Shown here in pieces: positions 58,814 to 64,000 of a stretch of DNA of 64,000 bases. This stretch comes from Micrococcus terreus (lineage in GTDB: Bacteria; Actinomycetota; Actinomycetes; Actinomycetales; Micrococcaceae). The notes beneath the pieces were generated by a model. That model worked only from the letters and a program-made list of their open reading frames with translations. It did no database searches and had not been told where the DNA came from. Where the stretch lies: positions 62,001 to 126,000 of the forward strand of contig NZ_FPCG01000003.1 of the NCBI RefSeq assembly GCF_900116905.1, read 5' to 3'. Numbering within the stretch: position 1 is the first letter of the stretch; the number at the start of each line of letters is the position of its first letter. A program made the position numbers and the translations under genes.

Positions 58814-59959
58814 TCAAAGGCCGAGGTCGCGCCCGATCAGCTCCTTCATGATCTCGTTGGAGCCGGCCCAGATCCGGTTCACGCGGGCGTCCTTCCAGGC
58901 CTTGGCCACGCGGTACTCGTTCATGTAGCCGTAGCCGCCGTAGATCTGAACACAATGGTCCAGGATCTCGCCCTGCACGTCCGAAGCCCAGTACTTGGCC
59001 TTGGCGGCGTCCACTGCGGAGAGCTCGCCGGCGGAGTGCGCCATCACGGCGTCGTCCAGGAACGCCTGGGTGACCTCTGCCTTGGTGACGAGCTCGGCCA
59101 GCAGGAACTTGGTGTGCTGGAAGTGGCCGATCGGCTGCCCGAACGCCATGCGCTCCTTGGCGTACTCGATGGTCTCGTCCAGGATGGCCCGCGCGTGGGA
59201 GAGTCCGTAGACCGCGGCGCCCAGACGCTCCTGGGGCAGGTTGACCATCATCTGGATGAAGCCGGTGTCCAGCTCGCCGATGATGTTGGCCTCCGGCACG
59301 CGCACGTTGTTGAAGAACAGCTCCGCGGTGTCCGACTCGGGCTGGCCCACCTTGTCCAGCTTCCGGCCGCGCTCGAAGCCCTCCATGCCGGCCTCCACCC
59401 CGAACAGCGTGATGCCCTTGGCCTTCTTCTCCGGGCTGGTTCGCGCAGCCACCACCACCAGGTCCGCCGAGTAGCCGTTGGTGATGAAGGTCTTGGAGCC
59501 GTTGAGCACCCAGTGGTCCCCGTCCTTGACCGCGGTGGTGCGCAGGTTGGCCAGGTCAGACCCACCGGAGGGCTCGGTCATGGCGATCGCGGTGATGATG
59601 GAGCCGTCCGCGATGCCCGGCAGCCAGCGCTGATGCTGCTCCGGGGTGCCCAGCTTCACGATGTACGGCGGCACGATGTCCGCATGGATGCCCACGCAGG
59701 AGGAGATGGCGAAGCTGGCCTTGGAGAGCTCCTCGAACAGGACGGTGTTGAACCGGTAGTCCTCCGGGTAGCCCCCGCCGAACTCCTCCGGCACCTCCAG
59801 CCCCAGCAGCCCCTGCTCGCCGGCCGCGGTCCAGAACTCGCGCGGCAGCGCCTTGTCCTCGATCCACTGCTCCAGGTTCGGGGTGACGTGGCGCTTGACG
59901 AACTCGGCGACGGATTCGCGGAAGTCCTCGTGGTCGGTCTCGAAGATGCGGCGGCGCAT
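58814..59959 (-). CDS. Acyl-CoA dehydrogenase
   Basis: 381 residues from ATG 59959. Typical ACAD stretches: EEFGGGYPEDY, IITAIAMTEPSGGSDLANLRTTA (FAD and substrate loop), VLNGSKTFITNG, and near the end QIYGGYGYMNEYRVAKAWKDA and ARVNRIWAGSNEIMKELI, where the catalytic Glu is expected. It introduces the alpha-beta double bond in acyl-CoA during fatty acid or branched-chain acid breakdown. Chain-length specificity cannot be read. Confidence 0.92.
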   Translation of the reverse strand: MRRRIFETDHEDFRESVAEFVKRHVTPNLEQWIEDKALPREFWTAAGEQGLLGLEVPEEFGGGYPEDYRFNTVLFEELSKASFAISSCVGIHADIVPPYIVKLGTPEQHQRWLPGIADGSIITAIAMTEPSGGSDLANLRTTAVKDGDHWVLNGSKTFITNGYSADLVVVAARTSPEKKAKGITLFGVEAGMEGFERGRKLDKVGQPESDTAELFFNNVRVPEANIIGELDTGFIQMMVNLPQERLGAAVYGLSHARAILDETIEYAKERMAFGQPIGHFQHTKFLLAELVTKAEVTQAFLDDAVMAHSAGELSAVDAAKAKYWASDVQGEILDHCVQIYGGYGYMNEYRVAKAWKDARVNRIWAGSNEIMKELIGRDLGL

Positions 59960-60187
59960 GGGGGTCCTCTCGGTGGTGTGGGGGCGGTGCTGAGGTGTCC
60001 TCCCGAGGGTGCCAACCGCGCGGCCGAAATGCAATACCCGCCGGTAACTTCGTGGTGTGGGTGGGGTGGGGGCGGCGTGAGGGGCGGCGGGTCAACTGTC
60101 GTACCCTCTGCGACTTTGCGTACCGACTGCCGGTGCGATATGTCGCAGTGGCGACGCAGAACGCTGGGGTGCGATCAGTGGTACAGG

Positions 60188-60598
60188 TCAGCCACGCCCC
60201 GGCTCGTCCGCCCACGGGTCCGTCAGATCGTCCCCGCCCCTGCGCATCCAGTCCCGGTGCCACGCGGGCATCCACTGCCGCGGCCACCACACAAAGCTGA
60301 CCAGGCCCAGGCCCAGGAACACGGTGCCGAGCAGGTCGTACACCTCGGTGTCCCCGGGGATCCCCTCCGGTCCGGCCACGAAGCCCAGCGCCAGGAACAC
60401 CAGGCCCAGTCCCATGAACCCGCCGACCAGGGGGAAGGTGGTGAACGGGACCACGCTGAGCAGCATGCGCGGGAAGAACACCCAGCGGCGCCACCGCCCG
60501 GAGAGTGCGAGCACGGCAGCCACCACTCCTGCGACTCCCAGCCCGATCATGATGCTCCACAGCAGCCAGCCCAGCGTCTCCGATGACACGCGCCTCAT
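60188..60598 (-). CDS. Hypothetical small membrane protein
   Basis: 136 residues from ATG 60598, close behind GGAGGGG; a GTG at 60589 has better spacing. Three hydrophobic helices (near 10-30, 45-72 and 85-107) and a Trp-rich tail (WWPRQWMPAWHRDWM). No family recognised. Divergent from the dehydrogenase gene at 60692. Confidence 0.6.
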   Translation of the reverse strand: MRRVSSETLGWLLWSIMIGLGVAGVVAAVLALSGRWRRWVFFPRMLLSVVPFTTFPLVGGFMGLGLVFLALGFVAGPEGIPGDTEVYDLLGTVFLGLGLVSFVWWPRQWMPAWHRDWMRRGGDDLTDPWADEPGRG

Positions 60599-60691
60599 CC
60601 CCTCCTGCACAGCGGACCTGTTCCGCCGGTTCGCCCACGAGCGTATCCGCACCCCGCCCCACCCCGCAGGCGCCGCCGTACAGTGGGAAGC

Positions 60692-61669
60692 ATGGCGTTC
60701 CAGTACTGGACAGAGACCGCAGGACACGGGGCCTGGCGCGAGGTGCCCGAGCCCCACGCCGACGTGAGCGCGGGCCAGCTGCGCGTGCGCACCACGGCCA
60801 CTGCCGTGTCTCGCGGCACCGAGACCCTCGTCCACACCGGGAAGGTGCCGGCCGCCGTCGGGACCCTGATGAAGGCGCCCCACCAGCTCGGCGAGTTCAC
60901 TTTCCCCGTCTCCTACGGGTACCTCGGCGTGGGCGAGGTGGATGAGGGGCCGCAGGAGTGGCTGGGCGCGCGCGTGTTCGGTCTGCTCCCGCACCACAGT
61001 CACCACATCGTGTCCGCGGCGGACCTCCAGCGGATTCCCGACGACGTCCCTCACCACCGCGCCCTCCTCGCCGGAGCGGTGGAGACAGGGCTGAACATCC
61101 TGTGGCAGGAGCCGCCGCGGCTGGCGGACCGGGTGGCGATCATCGGGGCCGGGATGATCGGGACGGCCGCCGCGCTGCTGGCCTCCGGCATGGGGCTGGA
61201 CCGGCTGGAGGTGCTCGAGACCAATGAGGATCGGCGGGAGCTGCTGGCCGGGCTGGGGCTGACCGCCGTGCACCCGGAGCAGGCCGCGGGCGACTGCGAC
61301 ATCGTCATCCACACCTCCGGCTCCGAGCCCGGGCTGGCGCGCGCCCTGGAGATCGCCGGGGACGACGGCACCGTGGTGGAGGCCTCCTGGTTCGGCTCGC
61401 AGGCTCCCCGGGTGCCGCTCGGCGCTGACTTCCACGCCCGGCGGCTGAAGATCGTGGCCAGCCAGGTGGGGCAGGTGGCTGAGGGGCGCCGCGCTCGCCG
61501 GACCCGGGCCGAACGGCTGCAGACCGCCCTGCGCCTGCTGCGGGACGAACGGTTCGAGGCCCTGCTGACCGGGCAGTCCCCGCGCGAGGAGCTGCCCGCC
61601 GTGATGGACCAGATCACCTCGGACACCGAGCTGGCGCGGACCACGCTGTGCCACGTGCTGACGTACTGA
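60692..61669 (+). CDS. MDR-family zinc-binding-dehydrogenase-like protein
   Basis: 325 residues from ATG 60692. Medium-chain dehydrogenase fold: GroES-like half with SRGTETLVHTGKVP and GYLGVGEV; Rossmann half with VAIIGAGMIGTAAALLASGMG. The usual catalytic zinc Cys is Ser (SRGTE), so it may be zinc-free. First of four genes that also encode a PTPS-like protein, a glycosyltransferase and a methyltransferase; a reductase step on the same product is likely. Confidence 0.8.
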   Translation: MAFQYWTETAGHGAWREVPEPHADVSAGQLRVRTTATAVSRGTETLVHTGKVPAAVGTLMKAPHQLGEFTFPVSYGYLGVGEVDEGPQEWLGARVFGLLPHHSHHIVSAADLQRIPDDVPHHRALLAGAVETGLNILWQEPPRLADRVAIIGAGMIGTAAALLASGMGLDRLEVLETNEDRRELLAGLGLTAVHPEQAAGDCDIVIHTSGSEPGLARALEIAGDDGTVVEASWFGSQAPRVPLGADFHARRLKIVASQVGQVAEGRRARRTRAERLQTALRLLRDERFEALLTGQSPREELPAVMDQITSDTELARTTLCHVLTY

Positions 61670-61725
61670 TTCACCGGAACCACTGACCTTCCACACCACC
61701 ACACCCCGATCCGAGCAGGAGAGAC

Positions 61726-62109
61726 ATGTACAGCCTCACCGTCAACGACCATGTGATGATCGCGCACAGCCTGCCGAACGAGTTCTTCGGCCCCGCCCAG
61801 GGCATGCACGGCGCCACCCTGGCCGTGGAGGCCACGTTCTCCCGGGCCGAACTGGACGAGCACGCCGTGGTCCTGGACATCGGGGCCGCCACGGAGATGC
61901 TGGACGAGGCACTGTCCCCATTGCGCTACGCCAACCTGGACGAGCACCCCGACTTCGCCGGCCGGCTCTCCACCACGGAGGCCACCGCCGAGTACATCGG
62001 CAGTCGCCTGGAGGACGCGCTGGCCGACCAGCCGGACGTGGGCATCACCGTGACCCTGACCGAGAATCCCCGGGCGAAGGTGTCCTACACGGTGCCGGGC
62101 CGCCCATGA
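61726..62109 (+). CDS. PTPS/QueD-like protein with a degenerate active site
   Basis: 127 residues of the 6-pyruvoyltetrahydropterin synthase/6-carboxytetrahydropterin synthase fold. His14 (IAHSL) and His28 align with zinc ligands, but the usual HGH is MHGA (Ala30), and the position of the catalytic Cys, four residues before His28, is Ala24. The LDH-type triad region reads ANLDEH, followed by TTEATAEYIGSRL. It is likely to bind a pterin or deazaguanine precursor but may not have standard PTPS chemistry. Overlaps the glycosyltransferase gene by four bases. Confidence 0.8.
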   Translation: MYSLTVNDHVMIAHSLPNEFFGPAQGMHGATLAVEATFSRAELDEHAVVLDIGAATEMLDEALSPLRYANLDEHPDFAGRLSTTEATAEYIGSRLEDALADQPDVGITVTLTENPRAKVSYTVPGRP

Positions 62110-63203
62110 GCGACTGCGGCCGGCACATTCGCCGTGACCCGAACGACGTGGCGCACCTGGAGCCCCTCCGGGCGCGTGGAGATCGGCCTGCACTTCACCT
62201 GATCGAGCCGGACTTGGGGCGAGTCTCCGGCGGGTTGCGGTACAACGAGTCCCTGGCCGCGGGGGCTGACGAGCTGCTGCACCAGACCGGCGTCATCCAG
62301 CGGCACTCGGTCCCCGGGGCCTGGCCGCACCCGTCCGCCGAGGATGAGGCCGCCGTGCACGAGCTCGCCGCCACGCTGGACGCCCCTGTGGTGGTGGACG
62401 GGCTGATCGGGTCATCGCTGAGCGCCCCGTTGGACCTGGACGTCCCGGTGATCCAGCTGATCCACGCGATCCTCGCCGAATCCGATCCCGCCGCCCTAGA
62501 CCGCGAACGGGCCAACATGCACGCCGCGGACGCCGTGGTCACCACCAGCCCGCATGCGCTGCGGACGCTCCAGCAGCTCACCGGGATCTGGGCGTCGGTG
62601 GCCAGGCCGGGGGTGGACCTCAGGCCAGTGACGGAGGGCAGCCCGGACGGGAACAGGTTCATCTGCGTGGGCGCCGTGGAGCCGAACAAGAACCAGCTCT
62701 TCCTCACCGAAGTGTTCGCCGCGCTCGCCGCCCGGGGCCTGGCCGACTGGCACGTCACCTTCGCCGGACCGCACACGGACCCGGACTACGCCGCGCGGCT
62801 GGTCCGAGCCTGCGAGCAGTTGCCGCCCGGGACCACCACGGTTACCGGCGAGCTGACTCCCGCCGAGGTCGATGAGCTCTACCGCACCTCCGATCTGCTC
62901 CTGCTGCCCTCCGTCCGGGAGACTTACGGTATGGTGGTGACGGAGGCGGCGGCCGCCGGACTGCCCTCCGTCGTCACCGAGGGGACCGGTGCGGAGGACG
63001 CTCGGGTGGCCGGGGCCCTTGCAGCTCCCGAGGTCACCGAGTGGGCGGACATCCTCGAGGGGTGGCTCACGCAGCCGTACCGGCACGATCTCCAGCGTCA
63101 GGCCGTGCAGGCGCGCAAGACCCTCTACCGCTGGCAGGACACCGCTGACGACCTCTTCCGCGCCCTACACGCCATCTCCCACTGCACCGAGAGGACCCCA
63201 TGA
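62106..63203 (+). CDS. Family 4-type glycosyltransferase
   Basis: 365 residues. C-terminal GT-B Rossmann domain: FICVGAVEPNKNQLFLTEVF and the EX7E-like region LLPSVRETYGMVVTEAAAAGLPSVVT. N-terminal domain with an SGGLRYN donor/acceptor loop. It transfers a sugar, probably to the pterin-like product of the cluster. It starts in the ATGA of the PTPS-like gene and overlaps the methyltransferase start by four bases, so all three are co-translated. Confidence 0.85.
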   Translation: MSDCGRHIRRDPNDVAHLEPLRARGDRPALHLIEPDLGRVSGGLRYNESLAAGADELLHQTGVIQRHSVPGAWPHPSAEDEAAVHELAATLDAPVVVDGLIGSSLSAPLDLDVPVIQLIHAILAESDPAALDRERANMHAADAVVTTSPHALRTLQQLTGIWASVARPGVDLRPVTEGSPDGNRFICVGAVEPNKNQLFLTEVFAALAARGLADWHVTFAGPHTDPDYAARLVRACEQLPPGTTTVTGELTPAEVDELYRTSDLLLLPSVRETYGMVVTEAAAAGLPSVVTEGTGAEDARVAGALAAPEVTEWADILEGWLTQPYRHDLQRQAVQARKTLYRWQDTADDLFRALHAISHCTERTP

Positions 63204-64000
63204 CCGGAGCCGCTCCCGACTGGCTCGAGGCACGTGCCCCCTTCGACGACGCCGCGCGCGAGCAGTCCCTGCCCCTGCTCGAATCCGCTGCGCACACCCT
63301 GCTGGAGAGCACCGATCCCGGAGACACCGTCACCGTGGTGGACCTGGGTGCCGGCACCGGCAAGTCCGCGGCCTGGTTCCGCCGCCACCTCACCCCGCTG
63401 CTGCCAGACCGCCAGATCGCCTGGCACCTGGTGGACGGCCACGCGCCCTCGCTTGAGCTCGCCGGAGAAGCCTTTCCCGACGCCGGCCGCCTCCTGAGCA
63501 TGATGTCTGACCTCCCAGCGGCGCTGGGTGAGCACCTGGAGGAGACCTCCGGGCGGCCCGCCCCGGGCAGCCTGCTGCTGACCTGCAGTGCCGTGCTGGA
63601 CGTGCTGACCCAGGCCGACGTGGACGCCGTGTTGGACACCCTCACCCGCTGCCGGGGGCTGGGGCTGTTCCTGTTGAGCATCACCGAGCACTGGCACCTG
63701 GATCCGGCCGACCCTCGGGACGAGCAGCTCGCCCAGGCCTTCACCGACCACCAGCGGTGGGGAGACAAGCTCGGTGCCCACGGTGGTCAGACCATGGCGC
63801 AGTCCGCTCGTCAGCGGGGGATCACCGTGGAGACCTCTGAGAGCCCATGGCGACTGCACGCGCCGCAGGATGCCGAGTTCATCCAACGGTTCCTGGCCGA
63901 GCGCGTGGCCGCGGTGGTCGAGGCCGAGCCGGACCTGCAGCGTGTAGCCGCCGACTGGCTCGGGCTGCGCACCCGTCAGGCTGGAGGGGACGAGGGTCTG
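63200..64000 (+). CDS. SAM-dependent methyltransferase, 3' end outside the window
   Basis: 267 codons visible from ATG 63200. Class I SAM motif I is VVDLGAGTGKS (46-56), followed by WHLVDG (motif II), and LLLTCSAVLDVL (motif IV). The remainder is a helical C-terminal part. It is expected to methylate the glycosylated product of the cluster. The frame is open at base 64000. Confidence 0.85.
   Translation, partial: MTGAAPDWLEARAPFDDAAREQSLPLLESAAHTLLESTDPGDTVTVVDLGAGTGKSAAWFRRHLTPLLPDRQIAWHLVDGHAPSLELAGEAFPDAGRLLSMMSDLPAALGEHLEETSGRPAPGSLLLTCSAVLDVLTQADVDAVLDTLTRCRGLGLFLLSITEHWHLDPADPRDEQLAQAFTDHQRWGDKLGAHGGQTMAQSARQRGITVETSESPWRLHAPQDAEFIQRFLAERVAAVVEAEPDLQRVAADWLGLRTRQAGGDEGL

Noticed and set aside
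1-64000. CRISPR array, prophage or insertion sequence
   Set aside because: No regularly spaced repeats, transposase or phage structural genes were found; the islands carry no integrase within the window.

Overview
The window is high-GC (roughly two thirds by eye) chromosomal DNA of an actinobacterium. Frequent GTG starts, four-base ATGA/GTGA overlaps, DUF6318-like and DUF1023-type proteins, a Pgl (BREX type 2) locus and terminators without U-tracts fit the Micrococcaceae and relatives. Genus is not resolved. No phage structural genes, transposases or CRISPR array were seen.

Layout. 1-11 kb is housekeeping and accessory: a lipoprotein cut by the left edge, a DedA protein, alanine dehydrogenase with a divergent Lrp/AsnC regulator, a three-gene DUF1023 hydrolase/lipoprotein operon, small membrane proteins, an XRE regulator with two palindromes at its promoter, and a sodium/solute symporter with a 42-residue partner. 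11-17 kb holds an SDR, tRNA-Ala(CGC), a yefM-yoeB toxin-antitoxin pair between copies of the tRNA 3' end, an OGG-fold glycosylase-like gene, a Tat-exported M28 peptidase, a Doc toxin with a ribbon-helix-helix-like antitoxin, and a small membrane pseudogene. 17.5-25.9 kb is a tricarboxylate module: TcuA-like flavoprotein, GntR regulator, CitA/CitB-type two-component system and a TctCBA transporter.

26-52 kb is a defence island around RNase J. It starts with an EVE-HNH nuclease and a complete, translationally coupled BREX type 2 operon (pglW-pglX-pglY-pglZ-brxD-brxHI). After RNase J come a MazG-like pyrophosphohydrolase coupled to a GIY-YIG/Schlafen-group-3-like helicase, a 5'-truncated SDR, two nearly identical cold-shock genes and an Mrr-type nuclease with a possible base-reading N-terminus. 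The system should read or mark DNA (PglX, EVE and Mrr domains), hydrolyse NTPs (PglY, BrxD, BrxHI, helicase) and possibly deplete nucleotides (MazG).

52-64 kb returns to core and accessory genes: DUF4230-like protein, NYN protein, glutamine amidotransferase, AlkD-like glycosylase, alanine/glycine:cation symporter, acyl-CoA dehydrogenase, and at the right edge a coupled cluster of MDR dehydrogenase, PTPS/QueD-like protein, glycosyltransferase and methyltransferase that looks like a modified-pterin pathway.

Two sequence signals cut across these regions. TTCCCGACGACGGCC occurs six times exactly, mostly at gene 3' ends. The 16-bp palindrome GTCCTCG-NN-CGAGGAC occurs four times, twice at the XRE gene, once near the defence island and once before the DUF4230-like gene.
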